NCBI GenBank assembly: GCA_029260765.1 | Contig: JAJDCP010000087.1 | Location: forward strand, 1 to 64,000 | Length of the DNA: 64,000 bases | Origin: Planctomycetota bacterium | GTDB lineage: Bacteria; Planctomycetota; J058; JAJDCP01 | Reading direction: 5' to 3' | Part shown: positions 7,375-16,091 of the stretch, piece by piece | Numbering within the stretch: position 1 is the first letter of the stretch | Layout of the letters: each line of letters opens with the position of its first letter | The notes under the pieces: generated by a model | Told to the model about the DNA's origin: nothing | The model's input: only the letters and a program-made list of their open reading frames with translations | Databases searched by the model: none | Translations under genes and position numbers: made by a program

Positions 7375-8265
7375 TCAGTACCCCCCGCCGGAACTGGCTT
7401 CGCCCGGCTTGGGATCAACGATCTTTACACCCGCAGAGGCACCGATACGCGAAGCACCGGCTCCCACCATCAGCCGCAGGTCTTCGTAGTTGCGCACGCC
7501 GCCAGAGGCTTTGACTCCCATGCCGGCCCCGACTGTTCGACGCATCAAGGCGATATCTGCTGCCGTCGCGCCACCCGTGGAGAAGCCTGTCGAAGTCTTG
7601 ACGAAATCGGCGCCTGCCTTCTTTGCCAGCAAGCACGCGTCAACCTTTTCTCGGTCGTTGAGCAATGCGGTCTCGAGGATCACTTTCACCGTGACCCCAC
7701 TCGCCGCCTGGACAACCGCGCGGATGTCCTGCAAGACATGGTCTTTCTTGCCCGATTTCAACGCGCCCACCGCGATCACCATGTCGACCTCACCCGCCCC
7801 CTCCGCCACAGCCTGACGCGCTTCAAACGCTTTGACCGCCGACGAATTGGCCCCGAGCGGAAAGCCGATCACTGTGCAGACCAGGGGTTTATGCCCGGCC
7901 AGCAGATCGGCGCAGGTCTTGACCCACATCGGATTGACGCACACGCTGGCGAAGCCGTACTTGATGGCCTCGGCACACAGGTAGCGGATCTCTTTCAGGG
8001 TGGCATTGGGTTTGAGCAGGGTGTGGTCGATAAGACCCGCCAGGTTGGGCGCCACCGCCCCGACTCCGATGCTGGCGCTCACCCGCGCAGCCCCCTGCGT
8101 CACCGCATCGGAGACATCGTCGGCGCAGACCTTTGCGCAATGACCGACGTTCTCGCAGCCCACGCATTTGGCTGCCAGGGGGATCATGGGAAACAGCCCT
8201 TGCTGGGTTTTGGCTTCGATGCGTCGAGCGATCTGCTCGACCAGCTCTTCGCTCACCGCGCTCAC
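7375..8265 (-). CDS. deoC: Deoxyribose-phosphate aldolase with N-terminal targeting extension
   Basis: Cleaves 2-deoxyribose 5-phosphate to acetaldehyde and glyceraldehyde 3-phosphate. The 296-aa protein has the aldolase domain from about residue 75. Asp161 (EVDMVIAVGAL), Schiff-base Lys223 (FVKTSTGF) and Lys252 (GVKASGGVR) are all intact. The first ~70 residues are extra compared with the usual ~220-aa enzyme. Residues 4-18 form an amphipathic helix (VSEELVEQIARRIEA) like a microcompartment encapsulation peptide, followed by a four-Cys cluster (Cys34, 37, 43, 47). The gene starts at the ATGA overlap with the preceding BMC-P gene. Context and helix suggest it is lumenal cargo. Confidence 0.95.
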   Translation of the reverse strand: MSAVSEELVEQIARRIEAKTQQGLFPMIPLAAKCVGCENVGHCAKVCADDVSDAVTQGAARVSASIGVGAVAPNLAGLIDHTLLKPNATLKEIRYLCAEAIKYGFASVCVNPMWVKTCADLLAGHKPLVCTVIGFPLGANSSAVKAFEARQAVAEGAGEVDMVIAVGALKSGKKDHVLQDIRAVVQAASGVTVKVILETALLNDREKVDACLLAKKAGADFVKTSTGFSTGGATAADIALMRRTVGAGMGVKASGGVRNYEDLRLMVGAGASRIGASAGVKIVDPKPGEASSGGGY

Positions 8266-8549
8266 CGCGCCCCCTCCACTTCTGCGACTTCCAGGGAATC
8301 GACAACCGCCACGATCACCAGCTGCAGGGGAACCTGGGGGTTCTTCAGCAGCAGGCGGGCGCTGCCCCCTTCTTTGAACATCAGCACACGGTCACCCGGA
8401 CCTGCGCCCACAGTGTCGACGGCCACCATGTCTTTGCCCAGGTCTGTCCCATCGAGGTCGATCGGCTGCACCAAAAGCAACCGTCGTCCCTCGAGCTCAG
8501 GACTCTTGATCGTCGAGACCACACTGCCTGCCACACGCGCGAGAATCAT
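8262..8549 (-). CDS. BMC-P shell vertex protein (EutN/CcmL family), copy 1
   Basis: A 95-aa pentamer-forming microcompartment vertex protein. It shows the full EutN/CcmL pattern: MILARVAGSVVSTIK start, LLLVQPIDLDG, VAVDTVGAGPGDRVLM and a closing VVDSLEV strand. Such pentamers cap the shell vertices. The first base of its stop overlaps the deoC start and its own start overlaps the previous BMC-P stop, both as ATGA. It is one of three different BMC-P genes in the operon. Confidence 0.95.
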   Translation of the reverse strand: MILARVAGSVVSTIKSPELEGRRLLLVQPIDLDGTDLGKDMVAVDTVGAGPGDRVLMFKEGGSARLLLKNPQVPLQLVIVAVVDSLEVAEVEGAR

Positions 8550-8824
8550 GGGCGTTCCTGAATCTGCAGTGCATCGACGATGCCGATGATGGATGCGTCG
8601 ATCGGGACCAGCTCGACGGGAAGCGGGATCACCGCTTCGTAGGCTGTCACATACAGGACAGTGTCGCCCGGACCCGCGCCTACGGTGTCGACCGCCACCA
8701 TCGGCTGTCCCTGAGCGCGGCCCCCACTATCGATCGGTTGGATCCACTGCATCCGGCAACCCGCCAGCCGTGGATTTTTTGCGGTCGCCCAGAGGGTGCC
8801 AGTAACTCGGGCCAGCTCAGGCAT
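8546..8824 (-). CDS. BMC-P shell vertex protein (EutN/CcmL family), copy 2
   Basis: A 92-aa vertex protein with MPELARVTGTLWATAKNP, MQWIQPID, MVAVDTVGAGPGDTVLY and the terminal IIGIVDALQIQ strand. The ATG at 8824 gives the family N-terminus; a longer frame adds 25 Ser/Arg/Ala residues encoded within rpiB and is rejected. It overlaps the end of the RpiB-like gene by 8 bp and the start of copy 1 by 4 bp. It differs from copies 1 and 3 mainly in the loop after the GAGPGD turn, as expected if the three pentamers are not interchangeable. Confidence 0.94.
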   Translation of the reverse strand: MPELARVTGTLWATAKNPRLAGCRMQWIQPIDSGGRAQGQPMVAVDTVGAGPGDTVLYVTAYEAVIPLPVELVPIDASIIGIVDALQIQERP

Positions 8825-9461
8825 TGCGCGCCATCCCGCGCGCGAAGCGCTGTTCGATCGCGACGATCTTGCCGACGCGCTTGGCGTGGCGGCCGCCACC
8901 GAAAGGGGTCTCTAGCCAGTTCTTGACGATGTCCTGTGCCAAGGCGCTACCGATCACCCGGCCGCCGAGACACAAGACATTGGCGGCATTGTGCTCACGA
9001 CTGTTGCGGGCGCTGAAGGTCTCATAGCAGGCCGCCGCACGCACGCCAGGGAGCTTGTTGGCCGCCATGCAGGATCCGATGCCCACGCCATCGACGATGA
9101 TGCCGACACGAACCTGGCCGCGGGCTACCAGGTCGGCAACCTTGAAAGCGTAGTCGGGGTAATCGACCGAACCGGAGCCGTGCGTGCCGAGGTCGACCAC
9201 CGTGTATCCCTGACTGCGCAACGCATCGCGCAGGAAGTCCTTCAACTCGACGCCGCCATGATCGGAGCCTACGGCGATCTTGGCCGGTGCGACAATCGCG
9301 CGGGCCGCGGCAGGATCCGGCCAAAGCCCGGCCACGCTTTCCTCTGCGAGCGTCGCAGCTGCCGCGGAAGGAGCAGCCGCAGCGGCGGCGGGAGCAGGAC
9401 CTGGGGCCTGCATCTCGCCCAAAACGCTGCGCACGGCGCGCCGTAGTCTGGTTGCATCCAT
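8817..9461 (-). CDS. RpiB/LacAB-family sugar-phosphate isomerase with encapsulation peptide
   Basis: A 214-aa RpiB-type isomerase. Residues 1-17 (MDATRLRRAVRSVLGEM) form an amphipathic helix, then a Ala/Pro-rich linker runs to about residue 45. This is the classic layout of a microcompartment-targeting peptide. The isomerase domain has GSDHGG (Asp67, His68), DLGTHG, AANKLPGVRAA, SREHNAANVL (His157) and GGGRHAKRV. The position of the catalytic Cys of E. coli RpiB (ICGTG) reads VDGVG here, so Asp124 replaces Cys and Val replaces Thr. Cys131 lies seven residues on. It may isomerise a different sugar phosphate or use another base. Confidence 0.92.
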   Translation of the reverse strand: MDATRLRRAVRSVLGEMQAPGPAPAAAAAAPSAAAATLAEESVAGLWPDPAAARAIVAPAKIAVGSDHGGVELKDFLRDALRSQGYTVVDLGTHGSGSVDYPDYAFKVADLVARGQVRVGIIVDGVGIGSCMAANKLPGVRAAACYETFSARNSREHNAANVLCLGGRVIGSALAQDIVKNWLETPFGGGRHAKRVGKIVAIEQRFARGMARNA

Positions 9462-9487
9462 CGACCTGAGCCCTGCCTATCGCTGCG

Positions 9488-9832
9488 CTATTCTTCCTGC
9501 AGGCCTTTGAGGCAGGCCGCTGCGCTGCGCTCACGTGCCGCGTTGCTGCGATCGATCGTCGCGAGCTGCTCGGTGTGATAGCCCTCGACCACCGCCATCA
9601 CCACCGCATCGACAGGCTTGCCCTGTGTCTGCTCGGTCTGACGGGCCGAGCTACCCTTGGCAACCAGAACCAGATCACCAACCCCTGCCTGCACGGTATC
9701 AACAGCGACATCGAAGCCCTTCAGAGGCTGTTTGTCGAGGTCGAGATAACGCACGATGAGAAGCTTGAGGTTCTCGATGCCGGGGTCTTTCTGGGTTGCC
9801 CACACGGTGCCGATGACACGTCCCAAAATCAT
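9488..9832 (-). CDS. BMC-P shell vertex protein (EutN/CcmL family), copy 3
   Basis: A 114-aa vertex protein and the first gene of the microcompartment operon. The core reads MILGRVIGTVWATQKDP, LLIVRYLDLD, VAVDTVQAGVGDLVLV and VVMAVVEGY. A ~30-residue Ala/Arg/Glu-rich C-terminal tail is longer than in the other two copies. The ATG at 9832 follows GGAGGAAG and gives the family start; the frame upstream is Arg-rich and has no family similarity. The promoter of the operon should lie in 9833-9929, downstream of the kinase gene end. Confidence 0.93.
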   Translation of the reverse strand: MILGRVIGTVWATQKDPGIENLKLLIVRYLDLDKQPLKGFDVAVDTVQAGVGDLVLVAKGSSARQTEQTQGKPVDAVVMAVVEGYHTEQLATIDRSNAARERSAAACLKGLQEE

Positions 9833-9929
9833 GGGGCTTCCTCCGCAGACGACGGTGCAGGATCGCGATTGTAGCGCCTTTACAGCTACTGCACAAAGCA
9901 TTCCGCGGATTGTTCGCGCTCGTGCCCCC

Positions 9930-12900
9930 CTAGTCCCGCTGGGCCTCTTGCAGTTGCTGCCAGGCCTCCTCGAACATCGCGGCCTCCGCCTCGAGCGACG
10001 GGTAGCGCTCAAGCAGAGTGACGAACAGCGCGCGGGCCCGCTCCAGCCAAGCGGCCGCTTTGTCGAGCGCGCCGAACTCCAGGGCAGCCAAACCGCCCTC
10101 GAGCAGTGTCACACACAGCTGCCAGCGCAGTTGATCCTCGCGGGGGTCCCGTTCACAGGCAGCCCCGAACAGGCGTACCGCCCGCTCGAACTGCTCAAGA
10201 GCCTGCTCGGGGCGCTCCAACTCCCAGGCAAGTCCTCCCTGCTGCCAGCTGAGCTCGGCCAGCACGACGTCGATGCCGGTTTCGAGGGGTAGAACCTCGA
10301 GCAGCTCGGCGGCCACGCGGCAGGCATGATCGAGCACCTCCAACGCCTCCAACAGAGCGCCGTCTTCTTTGAGGAAATCAGCAAACTGCACCAACCCGTA
10401 GACCAGCTGGTGGCGGAGACTTGGATCATTGCCAGCCTCGCCGGCCTGCTCCAGGAACATCAAGGCGCTGCGGTAGAAACCGGCCGCCTCCGAGCGCTGA
10501 CCCAGCTCACTGCAGAGCTCGCCCAGTTTGCCATGGGTGATCGCGACATCGAACAGCAGCGGGCTCTGGGCCGGGTTGTCCTCGAGCAGCCCCAACAGCA
10601 ACTCGCGAGAGGCCTCCAGCTCTGCGCGGGCCCGGTCATGGTCTCCCAACCGGCTGAAGAGCTGGCCCAGATTGGCCTGCTGGGCGCCGAGCTGATGGAT
10701 GAGCCCCGCGTCGTCGGGAGCCCGCTGGACAGTGGAGCGCAGAGTGGCGATGGCCTCTTCGGTCAAGCCCACCGCTTCTGCCAGCAGACCCTGCTCTTCC
10801 CGGGCACTCGAGAGGTTGGCCAGGGCAGTCGCCAAGCCCTGAAGAAGCTCGACGTTGCCCGAGTCCTGGGCGGTGAGTTGGCGATGGAAGCGCAGACTCT
10901 CGAGCTGCACCTCCTCCCCCTCCGCCTGCTCCCCCAATTTCCAGTGCGTGGCGGCCAGCGCCCCGAGGGCCTCGGCATACAGCGAGACGATCTCGACGTT
11001 CTCTGGAGACTCCGACGCCAGACTGCTCCAGCGCGAGACAGCCTCCAACAGGACCGGTCTGCCCGCCTGAGGATCGAGCTTGTAGCACAGCATCCCGAGC
11101 TTGGAGAGGGCGAAGGCCACGCGCCGCCGGTTCTGGTTGGAGGTCTGGTCGAGCTCGAGCAGCTCCCGCTCGAGCGCCAGGCTCTCACGGAACAGCTGGT
11201 CTGCCTCGACCAGCTGAGTTCGATCCTCATGCCAGCTGGCCAGGCTGCTGAGGGCGGCCGCCAGCGAGCGCTGCTCGGCCGGACCCGCATCGGCGTGAAA
11301 CAGCAGACCACGGGACAGCTCGAGATTCTCGACCCGCGCCAGGTAGGAAGCCTGCGGGTCAAACTGCTCGTCGCAGCGCGCCATCAAGCGCAGGCAGTAG
11401 CCCAGCTGCGTCAGGTAGGTCAGCTCTTCGTGGTGCTCAGCGACGACCTCACGCTGCAATTGCAGGGCTTCGACGGCCGCGGACCGCGCTTCGCCATACC
11501 GGCCCCGCGACAGCTGCACGTCGGCGAGCTCGCGCAGGGTCGCCGAGACATCCGCCTGGCAGGCAACATCGTCCGGCCAGGCCGCGGCCAGGGAGCGCGC
11601 CACGCCCAAGGCCTCGATCAAGCGTTGCTCTGCCCGGTCGACCTGCCCCAGACGTTGCAGCACATCGCCCTGCCGGAGCAGGGAGACCTGGAGCACCTCC
11701 CAGGCCTCCGGTTGGCCCGGCGTGCGCTGCAACTGACCGCGAGCGATGCGTTCGGCCTTGCCCAACTCGAGCAGTGCGCCCTCCAGATCACCGAAGTGGC
11801 GCAGGCGCAACTCCGCCAGACGCACGCAGGCAAGCGCTCCGCCCCGCGAGACCTTGCTCTCTTCGATCCCCGCATCGCGGAGCGCCTGCCACCCCTGGGA
11901 AGCTTGCTCGATCAGGTGCTGCGCCAGCTCGCGAGAGGTCGCGTCATCGATGCGCTGCAGTTGCGCCTGCACCTCGAAGAGCAATCCATCCAGGGCCTCC
12001 TCGGCCAGGTTCCCGCGCTGCTCGGCATAGCCATGCGCGGCTTCGGCCGCCTTCTGCGCGGCCACCAGCTCTTCGCCACGACGCTGATTGGCGCTGCTGC
12101 GCACGAGCAACAGCGCCCGATCATCGGCCAACCGCCGCCACCTCCAGGCCAGAATCGAGACCCCGAGCACCAGGCCCACGGCGGCGGTCAGCAAACTGAA
12201 GGCCAAGCCCCGACGCACGAGCCTGCGCCTGCGTTGCTGCGCCTGTTGCGCGTCGCGCGCGGCGCGCACGTCGGCCTGCAGGGCGCATGCACGCGCGGAG
12301 GACTCGTCATCATCGGCTTGCAGCCGGTTGGCCTGGGCCTCCGCCAGTGCCAGATCGCCCCGCCGCAGCGCCAAACGGGCGCTGACCATGCGCGCCCGGA
12401 ATTCCCCGCGCCGCGCCCATACGTTCTCGTCCCACAGCTGCACAGCCTGGCGAAAACCCGCCAGCGCGCTGGCCAGCTCTTCGTACAGCGCGTTGCTCCC
12501 GTCCAGCTCCTGCTGGCTCTCGCAGTGCAACAGAGTGGTCTCGGCTGCGCGTGTCAGACGCAGACTTTGGCCATGGTGCAGCACCCGTTCGAGACCTGCC
12601 TTCAGCTCGACGGTCGACGGCCGTTGTCCGGGTTCAACGCTCATCGCCTGCCTGCACAACCGCGAAAGCTCTTCCGGCACATCAGCGGAAAAACATAGCG
12701 TGTAGCCCGCCTCGGCCTCGTGCAAGGCAGCGAACAGGGACTCGGCAGGATTGGGAGGCGTTCCGACCAGAATCTGGTACAGGATCGCGCCGAGCAGAAA
12801 GACGTCGGTCGCCGCCCCCAGGGACGCGCCGTCGCCGCGAGCCTGCTCAGGAGCCATGTAGCAAGGCGTACCACACGGGCCTTGCACGGACGTGGCGGGC

Positions 12901-13499
12901 CGCAGGCCCACAGCCTGCTCGCCGAACGCCACCGCCAACCCCCAATCGAGCAACACGACCTCGCCAAAGCTACCGAGCATGACATTGGAGGGCTTCAGGT
13001 CGTTGTGCGCGATTCCCAGGCTGTGTGCGAATGCGACGGCATTGCAGACCTGGATGAGGATGTGGACGTGGCGGGACCACTCCGTATGCAGCCCAACGGG
13101 AGCGCCGTCCAGGAGGTCTTTCCAGGTTCTGCCCCCGACCAGCCGCAACGCCAGGCTGGGGACGGCTCCCTCCGAGTCGAGGCAGTATACGGGCAGGATG
13201 TTCGGGTGCTCGAGCCGGGCATGGATCAATGCCTCAGCCATGAAGTTGGAAGCCTCGAGCGGACCGGCGTTGCGGGCTACCTTGAGCGCGACTTCCCGGC
13301 GCAGACTAGATTGTACGGCGCGGAAGACGTCGGCGCTCGACCCCCTGCCGATCAGCGCGCCGCGCTCGAATCCTCCGGCAAGCTCGACCGGGTGCTGGGA
13401 TTGTGCAGGGCGTAGGCTCTCGCCTGGCGGGTGGCCGGCGAGGTCGAAGTCCGGCCCGAAGCCGGCTTTAAAGCTCTGTTGGAAGGTCGCATCGTCCAC
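9930..13499 (-). CDS. Membrane Ser/Thr protein kinase with TPR-rich C-terminus
   Basis: A ~1189-aa Pkn2-type kinase. The kinase domain begins near residue 44 with the Gly loop (LIGRGSSADVF) and has Lys73 in VALK, a catalytic loop HNDLKPSN (Asp166), DWG at 184-186 in place of DFG, and the activation segment ending GTPCYMAPEQ. One transmembrane helix lies around residues 435-457 (LAFSLLTAAVGLVLGVSILAW), so the kinase is cytosolic and the long tail is outside or periplasmic. The tail consists of repeated helical pairs of TPR type. The start is uncertain: GTG at 13499 is used because the divergent gene begins at 13579. The intervening 79 bp should hold both promoters. Confidence 0.88.
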   Translation of the reverse strand: MDDATFQQSFKAGFGPDFDLAGHPPGESLRPAQSQHPVELAGGFERGALIGRGSSADVFRAVQSSLRREVALKVARNAGPLEASNFMAEALIHARLEHPNILPVYCLDSEGAVPSLALRLVGGRTWKDLLDGAPVGLHTEWSRHVHILIQVCNAVAFAHSLGIAHNDLKPSNVMLGSFGEVVLLDWGLAVAFGEQAVGLRPATSVQGPCGTPCYMAPEQARGDGASLGAATDVFLLGAILYQILVGTPPNPAESLFAALHEAEAGYTLCFSADVPEELSRLCRQAMSVEPGQRPSTVELKAGLERVLHHGQSLRLTRAAETTLLHCESQQELDGSNALYEELASALAGFRQAVQLWDENVWARRGEFRARMVSARLALRRGDLALAEAQANRLQADDDESSARACALQADVRAARDAQQAQQRRRRLVRRGLAFSLLTAAVGLVLGVSILAWRWRRLADDRALLLVRSSANQRRGEELVAAQKAAEAAHGYAEQRGNLAEEALDGLLFEVQAQLQRIDDATSRELAQHLIEQASQGWQALRDAGIEESKVSRGGALACVRLAELRLRHFGDLEGALLELGKAERIARGQLQRTPGQPEAWEVLQVSLLRQGDVLQRLGQVDRAEQRLIEALGVARSLAAAWPDDVACQADVSATLRELADVQLSRGRYGEARSAAVEALQLQREVVAEHHEELTYLTQLGYCLRLMARCDEQFDPQASYLARVENLELSRGLLFHADAGPAEQRSLAAALSSLASWHEDRTQLVEADQLFRESLALERELLELDQTSNQNRRRVAFALSKLGMLCYKLDPQAGRPVLLEAVSRWSSLASESPENVEIVSLYAEALGALAATHWKLGEQAEGEEVQLESLRFHRQLTAQDSGNVELLQGLATALANLSSAREEQGLLAEAVGLTEEAIATLRSTVQRAPDDAGLIHQLGAQQANLGQLFSRLGDHDRARAELEASRELLLGLLEDNPAQSPLLFDVAITHGKLGELCSELGQRSEAAGFYRSALMFLEQAGEAGNDPSLRHQLVYGLVQFADFLKEDGALLEALEVLDHACRVAAELLEVLPLETGIDVVLAELSWQQGGLAWELERPEQALEQFERAVRLFGAACERDPREDQLRWQLCVTLLEGGLAALEFGALDKAAAWLERARALFVTLLERYPSLEAEAAMFEEAWQQLQEAQRD

Positions 13500-13578
13500 A
13501 TCATGCCCGGAAATTTGAAGCCGGGCAGGTAGTATGAGATATTGAGTCCTGTTCTGCCACACCAGCACCGAGGCTGCA

Positions 13579-15006
13579 GTGTCCACCGAGCCCGCATACA
13601 ACCATGCCTTTGCCCGCGTCGCCATGGGTCTGGGGTACGTGACCAGCGACCAGGTCAAGCGGGCCCTGTACGAGCGCCGCAGGGGGGACCGCCGGCCGCT
13701 TTGGCTCGCCCTCGCCGACAGCGGGGCCATCGCCTATGACAATCTCGAGTTGATCGAGCGCAAGGTCAAGAACCTGGAAGATCCCTGCCCGGCCTGCCGC
13801 ACCATGCGCTACCGCTACACCGTAGAGACGCCCATCGAACAGCCCTGCCCGGTCTGCCATCCCGAGGCAGCGCCCGAGAAGCCCTTCGCACACCACGAAC
13901 GTGAGCGGCAGAGAAAGCTGCGGCGGCAAGCCCGGAAGGCTGGTGCAGACCCTCAGGCTTCAGCCCAGGCTATGCCTTCAGCCAGGATCTCTTCGCGAAC
14001 GCGCAAGCCAGACTTTCCGAGACCTGCCCAGAAACAGCCCCCCGGACTGGGGCAAGAGCCCTTGAAGGTCCAACCCCGCGCTTCGACGCGCCGCCTTGCG
14101 CGCCCGTCCTGGACACCCTCGGCTGCGGACGCGTCGAGCGACAAGAACACGCCGCGGGCCGCAACGCCCGTGTCGTGGACATCCATTCCCGGCATGGGCT
14201 CGGTCAGCGACCGCGACGACCGCGCAGAAAAGACCGCGCTGGTCCCCGCCGAGCCGCTCTCGGTCGCCCCGCGCCGCGCCATCACGCGCCGTAGCCAACG
14301 TCCTAAGAAGCTTCCGAAGAACGCGCTCCCCAGCTTCGGAAAACAGGATGCTGCCAAAGAGAAGCAGGTCAAAGAATTCGTGCCGGTCTACCACCCCGGT
14401 ACGGAGCCGATCCGCAGGCGCAAACGCAGCATCTTCTACTGGCTCGCGTGCCTGCTCGCGATCGGCCTGGCTGGCTATGTAGTCGCCATCATCCGTGAGC
14501 AGATCGACGCACAGACTCCCGACATCGTGCTCGCCCCTCATGGACCCTCGCTGGACGACCCGACGCGCTTCACGCGCTGGGCGGTAGACGACTACCAGTT
14601 GCTCCCGCTGCGATCGTATTCACTCAAAGCACTGGTCGTCGGCGTCCAACCCTACGCAGACCGTGACTCCAAACTGGCGCCTGTCGACCTCGCAGTGACC
14701 TGGGGGCCGATGTCGAATCCGCGCACGCTGAAGTCTGTCGAGCTGATTCAGGAGAACCGCAGCTTACGGGCGGAAGAGCTGCCCTTCAGCGCTTCGCAGT
14801 TCTACGACCACAGCCAGAATCTGGCGATCATCCCTGCCAACTCTGCGATCGAAGAGTTCCTGCAGGACTATGTGCGGGTGGGAAAGCTGGTCGAGATGTC
14901 CGGCCTGCTGGTCGATGTCGAGCATCCCGACCATGTCTGGCGTTCAGGGGATGGCCCGGGCGAGACCCGCATCCTGTGGCTGAACGCCTGCAGGTTCAGT
15001 GACTAG
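13579..15006 (+). CDS. Membrane protein with MshEN-like N-terminus and zinc ribbon
   Basis: A 475-aa protein of unknown function, transcribed divergently from the kinase. Residues 8-65 (ARVAMGLGYVTSDQVKRAL...WLALADSGAI) resemble the GspE/MshEN-type helical repeats often fused to planctomycete kinases. A zinc ribbon follows (CPAC near 70, CPVC near 92), then a long basic, Ser/Pro-rich disordered stretch, one transmembrane helix around 284-305 (FYWLACLLAIGLAGYVVAII), and a ~170-residue C-terminal globular domain without recognised motifs. A GTG start follows GAGG. Its end overlaps the convergent DHH gene by 11 bp. The pairing suggests a kinase partner or substrate. Confidence 0.75.
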   Translation: MSTEPAYNHAFARVAMGLGYVTSDQVKRALYERRRGDRRPLWLALADSGAIAYDNLELIERKVKNLEDPCPACRTMRYRYTVETPIEQPCPVCHPEAAPEKPFAHHERERQRKLRRQARKAGADPQASAQAMPSARISSRTRKPDFPRPAQKQPPGLGQEPLKVQPRASTRRLARPSWTPSAADASSDKNTPRAATPVSWTSIPGMGSVSDRDDRAEKTALVPAEPLSVAPRRAITRRSQRPKKLPKNALPSFGKQDAAKEKQVKEFVPVYHPGTEPIRRRKRSIFYWLACLLAIGLAGYVVAIIREQIDAQTPDIVLAPHGPSLDDPTRFTRWAVDDYQLLPLRSYSLKALVVGVQPYADRDSKLAPVDLAVTWGPMSNPRTLKSVELIQENRSLRAEELPFSASQFYDHSQNLAIIPANSAIEEFLQDYVRVGKLVEMSGLLVDVEHPDHVWRSGDGPGETRILWLNACRFSD

Positions 15007-15964
15007 CCTGGTCCAGCCCGAGCGCGACCAGGAACTTCTGATAGATCGTCCCCGCGTCAAAATCCACCGGGTTCGGCACAATCCCTCCGGCGCGGTCGAA
15101 GTGCCCTCCGCCGAAACCGATCCCGGCCAGCACCTGCTGGATGATCTTGGCAGAATTCCAACCTTCCACCTCACTACGCAGAGAGAAGTTGATCCGTTCG
15201 CCGTTGCGGGCGCACAGCGCGACGAAATCGACTTCGACCAACGACAGAAAGAAATCTCCGAGGATCCCCAGCAGATTCTGGTTGCAGCCCTCGGGGAAGT
15301 AGCAGAAAGCGAGGGTCTCGTGGATACGCACGCGCTCTAGCGCGACCTTGAAGAAAGCCAGATCCCGGGTCTGCACCTGGTTGCGCAAGATCGAATTGAC
15401 AAGCTGCATGTCCGCACGCCCGTAGAGATCGGCGTACGCCTCGATGTCCGTGGTCCCCACGCCTCGGGTCAACAGAGCGGTGTCCATATTGATGCCGATC
15501 ATCAAGGCTGTGGCGACCGGCTGGGGAATCTCGAAGTTCAACTCGCCGAAGTAGGTATAGACCACCGTGCAGCAGGAGCCAAAGTCGGGACGGATGTCTG
15601 CGAACGGAACATCTTCGGGCTTGATCACCTGATGGTGGTCGATCACACCGACCTCATCCCCGATCAGGTCGGTGACATTCTTGTTGCCCTTGCAGCCATC
15701 GACCACGACGATCTTGTCGCTCTCAACCAACGGCCAGAAAGAACTGTGGCGGATATCGATCCCCAGCTCCTCGATCATCATCGCCAGCGACGAGCGCTGG
15801 ATCTCTCCTTCGTAGATCAACTCGGTCTCGATCTGCTCCCGCGCCAACAGATACTGCAGAGCAAATGCCGCGGCGACGGCGTCGTGGTCGGGGAAGTTGT
15901 GGGTCTGGATGTAGACCGGCTCCTCGCCTCGCAGCAACGGTAAGAGCTCATGGATGCTGCTCAC
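14996..15964 (-). CDS. DHH-family phosphoesterase (NrnA-like)
   Basis: A 322-aa DHH/DHHA1 phosphoesterase. The N-terminal domain has the metal motifs NFPDHDAVAAAFAL (DxDA), VVDG and DHHQ, and the C-terminal DHHA1 domain carries GFGGGHFDRAGG. Relatives degrade nanoRNA, pAp or cyclic dinucleotides with manganese; which one cannot be told here. The GTG at 15964 is chosen because GGAGG (15972-15976) lies 7 nt upstream, whereas the ATG 36 bp further up has no ribosome binding site. Convergent with, and overlapping, the membrane zinc-ribbon gene. Confidence 0.88.
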   Translation of the reverse strand: MSSIHELLPLLRGEEPVYIQTHNFPDHDAVAAAFALQYLLAREQIETELIYEGEIQRSSLAMMIEELGIDIRHSSFWPLVESDKIVVVDGCKGNKNVTDLIGDEVGVIDHHQVIKPEDVPFADIRPDFGSCCTVVYTYFGELNFEIPQPVATALMIGINMDTALLTRGVGTTDIEAYADLYGRADMQLVNSILRNQVQTRDLAFFKVALERVRIHETLAFCYFPEGCNQNLLGILGDFFLSLVEVDFVALCARNGERINFSLRSEVEGWNSAKIIQQVLAGIGFGGGHFDRAGGIVPNPVDFDAGTIYQKFLVALGLDQASH

Positions 15965-16091
15965 GGTCGGGCCTCCACGGGAAAGGGTGCGGAACCTCAT
16001 AAACGATGATTCCACAAAACAGCCGTACGCGCCAACAGCTGTTTCGAGCCCAGAAACCTGCACTGCGGACGGCGGAGATGGCCCGCCGGTC

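Noticed and set aside
6510..7418. Longer nucleoside phosphorylase starting at TTG 7418
   Set aside because: The extension lies within deoC and has no ribosome binding site; TTG 7352 has a G-rich site at good spacing and fits the family length.
10326..12698. A 790-codon open frame on the plus strand opposite the first kinase
   Set aside because: It is a shadow of GC-rich codon bias. The minus strand has clear kinase and TPR motifs, and the plus frame is Gln/Leu/Arg-rich with no family features or ribosome binding site.
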